A program made the translations under genes and the position numbers. A DNA stretch of 64,000 bases. Source: Anadara kagoshimensis. Its lineage: Eukaryota > Mollusca > Bivalvia > Arcoida > Arcidae. The DNA is taken from the NCBI GenBank assembly GCA_021292105.1, contig CM037870.1, forward strand, positions 49,974,747 through 50,038,746, in the 5' to 3' direction. The notes beneath the pieces were generated by a model. It was not told the DNA's origin. It ran no database searches and saw only the letters and a list, made by a program, of their open reading frames with translations. Positions 52,501-53,740 of this stretch are shown piece by piece. How positions within the stretch are numbered: position 1 is the stretch's first letter; the number at the start of each line of letters is the position of its first letter.

Positions 52501-53205
52501 AAAACTGGATCCTATTTGGAAATTTAAATTATGGTATTGAAATGTTACAATATTTGAAAATTTTATAGTGGTAATCAATTGGATGTCCAATGAACTGGTG
52601 TACCATAACCAGTATATCATCATTAAAACTCTAACATAAGTAACCCTATGATGTACTATGTAATAAATATGACCCTATTATGTTTATTTGGATCGATGAA
52701 AGGAAAATATTTATATTCCCAGAATAATGTCCTTTTTCCAGAAATATAAAATGATTCAATTTCCATATCCAATGGTAATGATAGTTAGCCATAAACATAT
52801 GCTGTATCATATGGAAAGGGAGGGGTGAATCCCACTGGTACAACATTTGTCAAAAAGTGCACACATCTGAGGTTTCTGGTTACATCACCTCTTGAGCTGT
52901 TGAAATATGCAGTCTGTCAAGCACTGTTTTGCTTTAAAACTCAGAAAGTTATGAGTGTTTTAGTATAATAAAAAACTGAACTTATTGACTTTATATATAC
53001 CTGTTTGCTCATTGTCAAATATTCTGAGATCTGCAAGTCCTTCTCCTCCAGCCCGACATTCTGTTACTGTCCCTACATCCCACTGGACCATGCAAGTCCT
53101 GTTTACTCTAGATACACCAATAACTGTCCCTAAATGACCTTGCCCACCATCTTGATTTGACCACTTCCAATCTGGACCACGAACAACTCTCATACCACAT
53201 TTCAT
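3185..53205 (-). CDS. MIB2: Mind bomb (MIB2-like) E3 ubiquitin ligase with duplicated N-terminal block, 25 exons
   Basis: I joined 25 exons by GT/AG sites and phase; their lengths sum to 3960 nt, giving 1319 residues plus TAA. Order by residue: MIB_HERC2-1 (1-68), ZZ-1 (69-127), divergent MIB_HERC2-2 (128-227), MIB repeats (228-~375), Pro-rich/acidic linker (~376-457), MIB_HERC2-3 (458-534), ZZ-2 (535-591), MIB_HERC2-4 (592-690), MIB repeats (691-~860), acidic linker, ankyrin repeats (~886-1250), RING (~1265-1319). Known for the family: MIB proteins ubiquitinate Notch ligands such as Delta and Jagged and drive their endocytosis; the MIB_HERC2/ZZ/MIB-repeat part binds the ligand tail and the RING recruits E2. 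Human MIB1/MIB2 are about 1000 residues with one N-terminal block and two or three RINGs, so this model has an extra block and fewer RINGs. Whether it is the MIB2 orthologue or a lineage-specific paralogue is not settled. The block A to block B join rests on phase and an open frame, not on transcript data; two adjacent genes remain possible. Confidence 0.82.
3722..4152 (-). mobile_element. tRNA-derived SINE with duplicated head
   Basis: Reading the minus strand, TAGCTCAGTTGGTAGAG (A box) and GGGTTCAAACCC (B box) at 4010-4065 begin a SINE of about 350 bp ending near 3722 with GATATAAGTGAAATATTC. A second head with the same boxes sits at 4085-4150. Confidence 0.85.
4529..4560. repeat. (GT)n microsatellite
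   Basis: About 15 GT units, 7 bp beyond the donor of exon B16 in the intron. Confidence 0.95.
4567..4745 (-). CDS. MIB2: MIB exon B16: last ankyrin repeat and linker
   Basis: Residues 1194-1252, phase 0 in and phase 2 out, acceptor ATGTCTAG, donor GTAATA. KIIKQLIRFGVPYNKPNKNG followed by LWDELQKCINER resembles the last MIB ankyrin segment that precedes the RINGs (ACFLA.-.GAD and KAL..C). A (GT)n microsatellite lies 8 bp beyond the exon. Confidence 0.85.
4867..5014. mobile_element. MITE family 2, copy a
   Basis: Ends CAGTCACTCCTGTCTATAAA and CCTTTAAGGCAGGTTGGACTG, flanked by TA on both sides. Six copies of this family (TATAAAGGCCAC/GGCCTTTA ends) occur in the window. Non-autonomous, no coding. 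Confidence 0.85.
5018..5924. other. Intron B15-B16, no recognised feature
   Basis: The part of the intron outside the MITE. An 86-codon open frame on the plus strand (5570-5830) has no recognisable domain or splice context and is taken as chance. Confidence 0.6.
5925..6040 (-). CDS. MIB2: MIB exon B15: ankyrin repeat
   Basis: Residues 1155-1193, phase 1 in and phase 0 out. FSVDKNGNNALHHCLMGKPE shows the NALHH signature. Two overlapping donors exist (GTAAGTAAGG); the first GT keeps the frame into exon B16. Confidence 0.84.
6041..7109. other. Intron B14-B15, left part, no recognised feature
   Basis: AT-rich; a short palindrome (TGTATCACCACACTGTGGTGATACA) lies near 6570. No coding or known element seen. 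Confidence 0.55.
7110..7440 (+). mobile_element. tRNA-derived SINE
   Basis: Starts with TAGCTCAGTTGGTAGAGCAC; the B-box area is damaged (TGGGAGGTCATGGACAGC). The body has GAAGACTTGAAAATAAGATG and ends CAATATAAGTGAAATAATC. Same family as 3722, 14390, 49202 and 61440. Confidence 0.85.
7692..8150. mobile_element. hAT-like non-autonomous element with 8-bp target duplication
   Basis: The 459-bp element starts TAGTGATGGGAATC and ends GGTCCGACACTA; CTGTTTAG flanks it exactly on both sides (7684-7691 and 8151-8158). An 8-bp duplication with short TIRs beginning TAGTG fits hAT. The interior is rich in ATCGATTA palindromic motifs; no transposase. Confidence 0.85.
8160..8300 (+). mobile_element. SINE core/tail fragment
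   Basis: CACTCTGGTTTCCTCTACCA and CCTCAATATAAATGAAAG match SINE body pieces at 29165-29260 and 36375-36640 (complement). It directly follows the hAT-like element. Confidence 0.6.
8361..8466 (-). CDS. MIB2: MIB exon B14: ankyrin repeat
   Basis: Residues 1120-1154, phase 0 in and phase 1 out. It contains EEGLTPLHIACRYASAKTVE with the TPLH ankyrin signature. Acceptor GATTTCAG, donor GTATGC. Confidence 0.87.
8467..9440. other. Intron B13-B14, right part, no recognised feature
   Basis: AT-rich. A 76-codon plus-strand open frame (9041-9271) shows no recognisable motif. Confidence 0.55.
9441..9628. mobile_element. MITE family 1, copy b
   Basis: Left end ATGGGCTTCACCACTGTACC, right end GGGTATCACATGGTACATAC; internal AATAAGTGTTCCACACAAA as in the other copies. 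Confidence 0.8.
9628..9896. mobile_element. Small foldback element
   Basis: Begins AGTGTTCAATCTAGAAGGGG and ends GGTCTGGATTGAACATTGAG, imperfect inverted ends. Similar material at 22940-23115. Confidence 0.6.
9944..10070 (-). CDS. MIB2: MIB exon B13: ankyrin repeat
   Basis: Residues 1077-1119, phase 2 in and phase 0 out. AVRLILQKSPDVLNSQKKDG then YSALHLAACMDHHDIADHLI, close to human MIB1 DDGYTALHLAALNNH. Acceptor TTTATAG, donor GTAATG. Confidence 0.88.
10090..10360. repeat. Interspersed repeat, family C copy 1
   Basis: TTCAGTGAATTAAAATCTC and TTCATATGCACATCTTAATG match copies at 44869-45110 and 50555-50800. It starts about 20 bp from exon B13. Confidence 0.7.
10752..12205. mobile_element. 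CACCTGG-bounded repeat, split by a hAT-like insertion
   Basis: Left end CAAGAGGCCAAATGGGCC and CCGCTCACCTGG, right end AAGCTCACATGGCTTCGCCAGGTGAGG. Inside, two near-copies of AACAAAATCGGCCCATAAAT...GTGGCCATATTGGATATTGG flank an insertion at 11134-11929. The same family makes the large array at 45630-48598. Confidence 0.75.
11134..11929 (-). mobile_element. hAT-like element with transposase N-terminal remnant
   Basis: Ends CAGTGTTTCAGCTAGG and CCTGGCTGGAGCACTG are imperfect inverted repeats of the CAGTG type; CTATCT lies on both sides (6 bp). The minus strand holds an open frame at 11428-11709 with SKRITNFFPSVSVSNRSDE and acidic/Ser segments, like the KR..-FF leader of hAT/TTF-type transposases. 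The catalytic region is absent. Class is inferred from the ends and the leader. Confidence 0.6.
12208..12490 (+). mobile_element. SINE, divergent, 5' end damaged
   Basis: GAAAAGACTTGAAGACAGTC, AACCCTCCCTGCATG and a terminal CTTCAATCAAACAA correspond to the SINE body and tail seen at 49202-49505. It lies 40 bp from exon B12. Confidence 0.65.
12530..12684 (-). CDS. MIB2: MIB exon B12: ankyrin repeats
   Basis: Residues 1026-1076, phase 0 in and phase 2 out. It reads DKLGDSAVTDAINIGDNETM, then VQGFSPIHFAARKGEL, which aligns with FNALHHAALRGN of human MIB1. Donor GTAAGT. A SINE ends about 40 bp beyond the donor. Confidence 0.86.
12855..13060. repeat. GACCTTGACC/GACAGACAGAC repeat, fragment
   Basis: Shares AATGTTTTCCTGCAACCTTG and GGACAGACAGACATGATGAT with copies at 13190, 16425 and 28385; ends in a G-rich tract at 13020-13050. 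Confidence 0.75.
13190..13590. repeat. GACCTTGACC/GACAGACAGAC repeat, long copy
   Basis: Two tandem sub-copies of TATGACCTTG...TTCAAGGTCATGACA, then CATGGACAGACAGACAGAC and a terminal GTTTGCAGGGGTATAATAA. Confidence 0.8.
13926..14085 (-). CDS. MIB2: MIB exon B11: ankyrin repeats
   Basis: Residues 972-1025, phase 2 in and phase 0 out. ECVRLLINHEADVNAINNNQ and QTSIHLAVQNKDTEILKLFK are ankyrin-like. The acceptor TATTTTTAG is followed by T, which completes TTT (Phe) with exon B10. Confidence 0.86.
14390..14645 (+). mobile_element. SINE, 5'-truncated
   Basis: Body GGGTCTGACAGAGGCTTGAA and tail CAATATAAGTGAAATATTC with the terminal region AAAACATCATTAAATAAATC. The tRNA head is missing. Confidence 0.8.
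14938..15086 (-). CDS. MIB2: MIB exon B10: ankyrin repeat
   Basis: Residues 923-971, phase 0 in and phase 2 out. DGKTPVLHVAVIRGNDNVVE, then KLLQLGADKEIRNEEDSTPL, one full consensus ankyrin repeat and the start of the next. Acceptor ACATATAG, donor GTAAGT. Confidence 0.88.
15215..16260. repeat. Degenerate 18-bp minisatellite in intron B9-B10
   Basis: Built from 18-bp units such as GCTCACACTGACACCAAT and GCTAACACTGATGCCAAT, with an interspersed ACTCACTCAAAA unit. Units are multiples of three, so long repetitive frames (LTLTPMLILTP-like) stay open by chance. It starts about 40 bp beyond exon B9's donor. Confidence 0.92.
16303..16412 (-). CDS. MIB2: MIB exon B9: start of ankyrin region
   Basis: Residues 886-922, phase 1 in and phase 0 out, acceptor TGTTTTAG, donor GTAAGA. 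ELIDAVHNGVIETIQNLVKE is an ankyrin helix pair, like human MIB at the start of its repeats. The donor side abuts an 18-bp-unit minisatellite (15215-16260). Confidence 0.82.
16425..16715. repeat. GACCTTGACC/GACAGACAGAC repeat copy
   Basis: ACCTTGACCTCTCGGTTCAA then AGACAGACAGATAAATGG and a terminal GTAGGGGGGATATAAAA; ends 13 bp from exon B9's acceptor side. Confidence 0.8.
16716..17646. other. Intron B8-B9, left part, no recognised feature
   Basis: AT-rich, no element or coding potential recognised. Confidence 0.55.
17647..17833 (-). CDS. MIB2: MIB exon B8: MIB repeat 4, second half, and acidic linker
   Basis: Residues 824-885, phase 0 in and phase 1 out, acceptor GTAATTACAG-like (GCATTACAG), donor GTAGGT. 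VIGKKGLVQSVD and VEVKFGPMTFQIKSDCLTIV close the repeat; a Glu-rich tail (EFEEHQEEEQEE) follows. Its phase-1 end matches A8, which is why either block can be followed by the other or by the ankyrin exons. Confidence 0.85.
18388..18570. repeat. 48-bp tandem repeat, four copies
   Basis: TTTGATTGTCATATGTCTTG recurs at 48-bp steps with few changes. The flank AATGCTGAATAAACATGATA may be the 3' end of an older element. Confidence 0.88.
18688..18949. mobile_element. MITE family 3, copy a
   Basis: Ends GGGCTGACCAATCAAATTT and CCGTCAATTTGGTCAGCCT are inverted repeats; a second copy is at 27805-28074. About 260 bp, non-coding. Confidence 0.8.
19170..19268 (-). CDS. MIB2: MIB exon B7: degenerate MIB repeat 4, first half
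   Basis: Residues 791-823; 99 nt, phase 0/0, acceptor TATATACAG, donor GTAAGT. IQKGCVVRVDPDEWKVRRLQ matches A7 in register, but the GGW...M motif is replaced by GSLWSVELQK. The repeat seems to have drifted here while A7 kept it. Confidence 0.8.
19413..19604. mobile_element. MITE family 1, copy c
   Basis: Best preserved copy: AATGGGGTTCGCCGCTGTAC at the left and GGTATCACATGGTACAGCAA then CCCCATT at the right. Confidence 0.85.
20079..20927. mobile_element. pogo/Tigger-like non-autonomous element
   Basis: Begins CAGTTGACTCTCGTTATC and ends GATAACGAGATTCAACTG, inverted repeats flanked by TA on each side. 849 bp; many internal TTCGAGATAACCG/TCGAGATATCCG copies; no transposase frame. Family assignment rests on the CAGTTGA-type ends and TA target. 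Confidence 0.8.
20930..21669. other. Intron B6-B7, left part, no recognised feature
   Basis: AT-rich with no recognised element or frame. Confidence 0.55.
21670..21771 (-). CDS. MIB2: MIB exon B6: MIB repeat 3, second half
   Basis: Residues 757-790; 102 nt, phase 0/0, same size as A6, acceptor GTTTTTCAG, donor GTAAGA. CIGEEGEVLLI, VTVKFRSGKWTL and VMCLEK follow the G..G.V....-W pattern of the repeat. Confidence 0.86.
22038..22435. repeat. 28-bp minisatellite, about 14 copies
   Basis: Unit TATTCTCTTTATACAGACGT plus AAATTTCA, nearly uniform; the only length change is a small insertion near 22345. On the gene's strand it reads as TTTACGTCTGTATAAAGAGA. Confidence 0.95.
22546..22726. mobile_element. 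MITE family 2, copy b
   Basis: CAGTCAAACCTGTCTATAAA left end, TGGCCTTTAAGGCAGGTTAG right end, TA flanks. Confidence 0.88.
22940..23115. mobile_element. Small foldback element, related to 9628
   Basis: GTGTTCATTCTAAAAGGGGC at the left and GATCCTAGACTGAACATGG at the right. Confidence 0.55.
23504..23700 (-). CDS. MIB2: MIB exon B5: acidic linker and MIB repeat 3, first half
   Basis: Residues 691-756, phase 1 in and phase 0 out, acceptor CTTTTTTCAG, donor GTAAGA. A Glu/Pro/Thr-rich linker precedes LKKGDIVHVGCDPDTLKAIQ and GGWNENMVD. The linker makes it 75 nt longer than its counterpart A5. Confidence 0.87.
24127..24285. mobile_element. MITE family 2, copy c (inverted)
   Basis: CAGTCCAACATGCCTTAAAG left end; TTTATAGACAGTTTTGACCG right end; TA on both sides. 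Confidence 0.8.
24580..25495. repeat. Tandem ~155-220-bp repeat, five copies
   Basis: GACCAAGTTTCAGCTCAAT occurs near 24663, 24883, 25037, 25206 and 25363, each with GGCGGCCATCTTGGATGCAC. The end has ACACACACAGACAGCGGTAT and CCCCTCACCACTGGTGGCGA, typical of the transposon-like repeats here. Confidence 0.88.
25515..25716. mobile_element. MITE family 1, copy d
   Basis: Left AAATGGGTTTTTTTGCTGTA, right GATTCACATGATACAGAGGA then CCCCATT. Confidence 0.75.
25987..26230 (-). repeat. 64-bp tandem array copying the end and donor of exon B4
   Basis: Four copies starting at 25987, 26051, 26115 and 26179 (ATAGATCTTACTTAGTATTG). The copy at 26179 contains the 3' end of exon B4 and its GTAAGATC donor; the other three, deeper in the intron, repeat the last ~33 coding bases and the same donor. 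Each unit also holds TTTGTAG and TTTCCAG acceptor-like strings. Confidence 0.9.
26190..26378 (-). CDS. MIB2: MIB exon B4: second half of MIB_HERC2 domain 4
   Basis: Residues 628-690, phase 1 at both ends, acceptor ATTTGTAG. It reads GEVIAIVNFSFDSDRDAAEV, then WSNGHTNVYRLGYKG and GGTYFPDHLPIL, like human MIB1 up to its DHCPVLG segment. Its 3' end with the GTAAGATC donor lies in the first of four 64-bp tandem copies (25987-26230); the copy used was chosen for contiguity with the rest of the exon. Confidence 0.87.
26550..26702. repeat. Inverted repeat, ~65-bp arms
   Basis: AATCCATTATGAGTTTTCAT pairs with GATAAACTCATAATGGATT; CCCGAGGGGTTGAACATTT pairs with AATGTTCAACCCTTCGAG. The loop is about 25 bp. 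Probably a foldback MITE in the B3-B4 intron. Confidence 0.9.
26703..27514. other. Intron B3-B4, right part, no recognised feature
   Basis: AT-rich; nothing recognised. Confidence 0.55.
27515..27590 (-). mobile_element. tRNA-like SINE head fragment
   Basis: On the minus strand TGGATAGCTCAGTTAATAGA resembles an A box and GTGGGACGTCCCGGATC replaces the B box. Too degenerate for a tRNA gene. Confidence 0.45.
27624..27730 (-). CDS. MIB2: MIB exon B3: first half of MIB_HERC2 domain 4
   Basis: Residues 592-627, phase 2 in and phase 1 out, acceptor GTTTTTACAG. It contains YGIFEGAKVVRGPDWRWRDQ, the intact hallmark that exon A3 has lost. The donor GTTTGT is weaker than the GTAAG-type donors elsewhere in the gene. 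Confidence 0.88.
27805..28074. mobile_element. MITE family 3, copy b
   Basis: GGGCTGACCAATCAAATTTA to GTCGAATTGGTCAACCC, paired with the copy at 18688. It lies 75 bp upstream of exon B3 in the transcript. Confidence 0.8.
28385..28660. repeat. GACCTTGACC/GACAGACAGAC repeat copy
   Basis: TTTTCCTGCAACCTTGACCT, TTCAAGGTCATGACATAC and ACAGACAGACAGTCAGACAT, ending GTTTGATGGGGATATTATAA. Confidence 0.8.
28774..28945 (-). CDS. MIB2: MIB exon B2: ZZ-type zinc finger 2
   Basis: Residues 535-591, phase 1 in and phase 2 out, donor GTAAGT. It carries WKCATC, NLCSQC and HDIKHPFH. The first zinc pair is C-EGD-C, spaced by three residues instead of the two seen in ZZ-1 (CDTC), an insertion relative to the usual finger. 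Confidence 0.9.
28995..29260 (+). mobile_element. SINE tail fragments
   Basis: TTGATATAAGTGAAATATTC followed by CAATTCAATTAATCAATCAA, then a second fragment with GGCACTCTAGTTTCCTCAAC. Confidence 0.65.
29373..29526. repeat. 154-bp hairpin, ~67-bp arms, in intron B1-B2
   Basis: TAAGAAATAAGGTAATTT pairs with AAATTACCTTATTTCTTA, and GCAAAGTATAATGGGCTGTC with GACAGCCCATTATACTTTGC; the apical loop is about 20 bp. The transcript of the host gene would fold here. Confidence 0.93.
29775..30005 (-). CDS. MIB2: MIB exon B1: third MIB_HERC2 domain (first of block B)
   Basis: Residues 458-534, phase 1 at both ends, acceptor CTACATTACAG, donor GTATGT. LRVVRGQDWKWGDQDGGKGH and NTYRVGFENSYDLRVYDNAG are textbook MIB_HERC2. 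Met at 30001-30003 lies seven residues before VVRG, near the position of the start codon in A1. It could be a fossil or active start for an 861-residue protein. Confidence 0.9.
30028..30203. mobile_element. MITE family 2, copy d, next to exon B1
   Basis: CAGTCAAACCTGTCTATAAA to TTTTAAGGCAGGATTGACTG. Its end lies 22 bp from the AG of exon B1, so the branch point for B1 is probably MITE sequence. Confidence 0.87.
30285..30405 (+). mobile_element. tRNA-derived SINE head, degenerate
   Basis: TACTGCCAGAGCCTTGTGAT, ATTGTGTTCCATCCTCAGC and TACTCAATGAGGAAGTG match the head at 54285-54395. Confidence 0.5.
31020..31520 (+). pseudogene. LINE reverse-transcriptase 3' fragment
   Basis: The plus strand encodes the C-terminal part of a CR1/Jockey-type non-LTR ORF2: DLNWKNHIDQMTAIKATGIL, then LEYGASILDCYRQYQID, VPRRAAKFF and NLQWPPLKQRRQDQRL. 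A shifted frame downstream gives YKYSFFPHTIQEWNMLP. The polymerase core is missing, and the frame breaks near 31372. A 5'-truncated dead copy lying antisense in the giant MIB intron. Confidence 0.82.
31911..32079. repeat. Inverted repeat, ~80-bp arms
   Basis: AATAGAATCTGTCATCTGG pairs with CAGGTGACAGATTCTATT; GATCTCAGTCGAGGGTGATG pairs with CATCACCCGAGACTGAGATC. Very short loop near 31993. Confidence 0.88.
32288..32308. repeat. Poly-C tract
   Basis: C run of about 21; similar runs at 1979, 24401 and 25751. Confidence 0.9.
32310..34245. other. Giant intron segment without recognised genes
   Basis: Very AT-rich, with an A(19) run at 33293-33311. A 135-codon minus-strand frame (33065-33472) is low-complexity and hydrophobic and has no recognisable family. 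Confidence 0.55.
34246..35445. repeat. Degenerate ~44-bp minisatellite, ~25 units
   Basis: Variants of TTAGTTCACCTGTGGTTCAT plus TGGTGGTTTTCTGTAACTGG recur every 43-46 bp. Indels shift the frame, and short Trp/Val-rich frames within are shadows of the repeat. Confidence 0.92.
35973..36172. mobile_element. MITE family 1, copy e
   Basis: AATGGGGTCCGTTGCTGTAC left, GGTATCATGTGGTAAAGTGG right, then CCCCATT. Confidence 0.82.
36375..36640 (-). mobile_element. tRNA-derived SINE
   Basis: Minus strand: TAGGTGGCTGAGTGTCTAAA (A box) and TAGGTTCAAATCTC (B box), then GTACTCTGGTTTCCTCCACC. Different head from the 3722 family, shared core with 8160 and 29165. Confidence 0.75.
36865..39570. repeat. 54-bp minisatellite, about 50 copies
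   Basis: Unit ACCTACATGTACAAACATTC, TCACACTAGGACCTGCTGGA, TGTTTGGCAAGCAA. Variants differ at GGACCT/GGACTT/GGCCCT and GGCAAGCAC/GGAAAGTAA/GGTAAGCAA. GCTAGATG marks recur at about 37466 and 38222 (756 bp, 14 units) and again 864 bp (16 units) on. Because 54 is divisible by three, both strands stay open over 2.7 kb (18-residue repeats), which is not evidence for a protein. Confidence 0.96.
39575..40948. other. Giant intron segment without recognised genes
   Basis: Contains a short (ATC)n run at 39698-39717 and a direct repeat pair (ACGTAAAAGTTT at 40812 and 40920, with GATATAGGATTACATTAGTT-like flanks). Nothing coding. Confidence 0.55.
40949..41125. mobile_element. MITE family 2, copy e, near exon A8 donor
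   Basis: AAGTCAAAACTGCCTTAAAG to TTTATAGACAAGTTTGACTG, ending 48 bp past the exon A8 donor inside the intron. Confidence 0.82.
41173..41533 (-). CDS. MIB2: MIB exon A8: MIB repeat 2, second half, plus Pro-rich and acidic linker
   Basis: Residues 338-457, phase 0 in and phase 1 out. ILGDVGVVVSIDPDVGDLEV completes the second MIB repeat. A linker follows with LEDLLGLNQQLL, a Pro-rich stretch (PTPPLQPLPPP) and an acidic SSDEEEESDNN segment. The final G of the phase-1 donor joins GA at the start of exon B1 to make Gly. If the 11.2-kb intron were retained the frame would stop at 41033, giving a short ligase without ankyrin repeats or RING. Confidence 0.83.
41595..41660 (-). mobile_element. Degenerate tRNA-like SINE head
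   Basis: Minus strand carries TTGTGGTAGAACACTCAG and TGGGTTCGATACTCAGCC, an A/B-box pair in poor repair. Confidence 0.5.
41661..42424. other. Intron A7-A8, no further feature
   Basis: AT-rich, nothing recognised. Confidence 0.5.
42425..42529 (-). CDS. MIB2: MIB exon A7: MIB repeat 2, first half
   Basis: Residues 303-337; 105 nt, phase 0/0, acceptor TTTATATAG, donor GTAAGT. EEGDRVKVIENESRVKNLQG is followed by RHGGWTDDMKS, a well-kept GGW...M motif. The equivalent exon B7 has lost this motif. Confidence 0.87.
42612..42833. repeat. Inverted repeat, ~75-bp arms
   Basis: TGGAACCAAATTGTTTGTGA pairs with TCACAAACAATTTGGTTCCA; ATTCTTTATTTTCAAAGAAA pairs with TTTCTTTGAAAATAAAGAAT. Loop about 65 bp. 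Confidence 0.9.
43200..43900. repeat. 192-bp tandem repeat, three near-identical copies plus a diverged one
   Basis: Copies begin at 43201, 43393 and 43585 (ACCTCATGTAATATTGACCA); the fourth at 43776 is more diverged and ends next to exon A6. Near identity of the first three implies recent amplification. Confidence 0.95.
43921..44022 (-). CDS. MIB2: MIB exon A6: MIB repeat 1, second half
   Basis: Residues 269-302; 102 nt, phase 0 at both ends, acceptor CTGTTACAG, donor GTATGT. It reads VLGEVGTVVALD then IQYDRDRWSFYHGACRK, the G.VG.V and R.W......C pattern of MIB repeats. Exon B6 has exactly the same length and phase. Confidence 0.87.
44023..44733. other. Intron A5-A6, no recognised feature
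   Basis: AT-rich; TTAGGCCTAAAAAAAATGTG near 44286 and ACATTTTTTCAGGCCTTATA near 44605 are inverted and may bound an old foldback element of about 330 bp. Confidence 0.5.
44734..44855 (-). CDS. MIB2: MIB exon A5: MIB repeat 1, first half
   Basis: Residues 228-268, phase 1 in and phase 0 out. The acceptor is GCTTGCTTCAG, the donor GTAAAT. INIGDKICVDLNLDTAQKIQ followed by FGGWNQQMEK matches the family pattern (GD.V.VD...-.....-GGW...M). The open frame extends upstream past the acceptor, but that extension is repeat DNA shared with 50555 and 10090; the acceptor was chosen because it restores phase 1 as in exon B5. Confidence 0.83.
44869..45560. repeat. Family C repeat plus three ~140-bp GACCTTGACC units
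   Basis: The first part (44869-45110) matches 10090 and 50555. Then ACTGTGACCTTGACCTTTGA, with CAATCGGACAAA-type segments, repeats at 45150, 45298 and 45439. It begins 13 bp from exon A5's splice acceptor. Confidence 0.8.
45630..48598. repeat. CACCTGG-bounded element with ~145-bp array rich in TGACCTTGA
   Basis: Left end CAAGAGGCCCAATAGGGCCT and CCGCTCACCTGG; right end ATGGCCTTTGGCCAGGTGAG. Between them two alternating ~145-bp units (TTTGAACCAATGACC and TTTTGACCCATGACC types) form 290-bp pairs, with a near-identical 580-bp duplication (46838 against 47418). TGACCTTGA, complement of TCAAGGTCA, occurs about 18 times in 45150-48110. Confidence 0.88.
48932..49117 (-). CDS. MIB2: MIB exon A4: second half of MIB_HERC2 domain 2
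   Basis: Residues 166-227, phase 1 at both ends, acceptor TTTTATATAG, donor GTATGT. It contains GEVIEFVD, VKVKWPSGETSNHRLG and the closing YLDHLPVGG, matching GEVIAIV, AEVTWSNGHTNVYRLG and PDHLPIL of exon B4. The Tyr of the usual NxYRxG motif is His here, further divergence of this domain. Confidence 0.85.
49202..49505 (+). mobile_element. tRNA-derived SINE with (AATC)n tail
   Basis: Head GGTACCTCAGATTGTAGAGTG and GGTCAGGGTTTGAGCTCTGG; tail CGATATAAATAAAATATTC, then CATTCAATCAATCAATCAAT. Best example of the family in the window. Confidence 0.88.
49628..49705 (-). mobile_element. tRNA-like SINE head
   Basis: Minus strand has GGGTAGCTCAGTGGTAGAGC and GGGTTCAATCCCCGTCC, excellent A and B boxes. 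The acceptor and anticodon stems do not pair properly, so a functional tRNA is not supported. Confidence 0.65.
49706..50395. other. Intron A3-A4, right part, no recognised feature
   Basis: AT-rich. TAGTGTTCATCTAGGATTTT near 50101 resembles the ends of the 9628 family. Confidence 0.45.
50396..50508 (-). CDS. MIB2: MIB exon A3: first half of a divergent MIB_HERC2 domain
   Basis: Residues 128-165, phase 2 in and phase 1 out. VPPRRRSKRVKLYGISEGAK aligns with VPKRQICQRNRVYGIFEGAK of exon B3, so homology is clear. The hallmark VVRGPDWRWRDQDG of B3 is replaced here by VKRVQSGGLKLKHADG: the Trp residues and RGxDW core are gone although the frame and splice sites are intact. This module has probably lost its usual contacts. 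Confidence 0.82.
50555..50800. repeat. Interspersed repeat, family C copy
   Basis: TTCAGTGAATTAAGATCCCC, GGGCCATAACTCCCAGGG and AATGATATGCACATCTGGC; lies 47 bp upstream of exon A3 in the transcript. Confidence 0.72.
50801..51460. other. Intron A2-A3, middle, no recognised feature
   Basis: A 91-codon plus-strand frame (50910-51185) lacks recognisable motifs; treated as chance. Confidence 0.5.
51465..51900. repeat. ~62-bp tandem array derived from MITE family 2
   Basis: TGCCTATCTATAAAGTCCAC and TTTACAGGTCATGCAGGTGG recur about every 62 bp at 51660-51850; the CTATAAAG/GGTCTTTATA core is that of MITE family 2. It stops a few bases past the exon A2 donor. Confidence 0.85.
51912..52089 (-). CDS. 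MIB2: MIB exon A2: ZZ-type zinc finger 1
   Basis: Residues 69-127, phase 1 in and phase 2 out. The acceptor is TTTTCTTCAG and the donor GTAAGT. The zinc ligands of a canonical ZZ finger are all present: CDTC, WKCLNC, DLCTAC, and the His pair in HDKTHPF. In MIB proteins ZZ sits between the two MIB_HERC2 domains as part of the ligand-binding region. Confidence 0.9.
52090..53000. other. Intron A1-A2 with a diverged MITE family 1 copy
   Basis: TATGATGTACTATGTAATAA near 52648 and TGCTGTATCATATGGAAAGG near 52800 look like worn ends of MITE family 1. Otherwise nothing recognised. Confidence 0.4.
53001..53205 (-). CDS. MIB2: MIB exon A1: start codon and first MIB_HERC2 domain
   Basis: Residues 1-68. 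The frame reads MKCGMRVVRGPDWKW, the hallmark opening of a MIB_HERC2 domain, then NQDGGQGHLGTV and ADLRIFDNEQTG. An in-frame TAA lies at 53215-53217, 12 nt upstream, and the ATG has A at -3, so this start is favoured; a second Met four codons later could also serve. The exon ends in phase 1 before a GTATAT donor. A weak acceptor (TTAACAG) near 53226 would fit an upstream 5'UTR exon; no coding exon was found upstream. Confidence 0.88.
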
Positions 53206-53274
53206 TTTCAAGCATTATGTTTCAGCTGTTAACAATTTACTAAAATAATCAAGAAAAAAAGTCTTTTCCAGGTA

Positions 53275-53740
53275 CAGTACAGACCTGTCAAAAGTTTAAC
53301 ACTTAGCTAATAAAAAAAAGAGTCAGGGGTTCGACTGCTGAGTGGCTGAGATATGGAGAGTTATAAGTGACCAAAAAACTGCCAAGATATAGATAGGATC
53401 CGAAGGGTTAAAAATTCCCTGGGTCCGAGATCCAAGACCTTTTAATTTTACATTGGGCCCTTGATATTTAAACTGTAAAAGTCTAATGGACCTGCCACTT
53501 TTTGCTAGGATAATTCTACTTTTTCTATACAATATCATATTGGCACATGATGATAATACAGTGACAATATTGGACTTTCAAAATTTTATGCGACACCTGC
53601 CAAAATAAAGGCAAAAAGTCCCAGACCACAATTTTGAACCCCTGAGCTGGCAAGATATAGTTAACAAGGTTAGATGAGCTACCAACCGATTCAGCACATG
53701 TTTTTTAGCTTAGTGTTAAACTATTAACAGGTCTGTACTG
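53275..53740. mobile_element. MITE family 4, copy a
   Basis: Ends CAGTACAGACCTGTCAAAAG and CTATTAACAGGTCTGTACTG are inverted repeats, followed inside by TTTAACACTTAGCT/AGCTTAGTGTTAAA. It lies 70 bp upstream of the MIB start codon. Confidence 0.85.
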
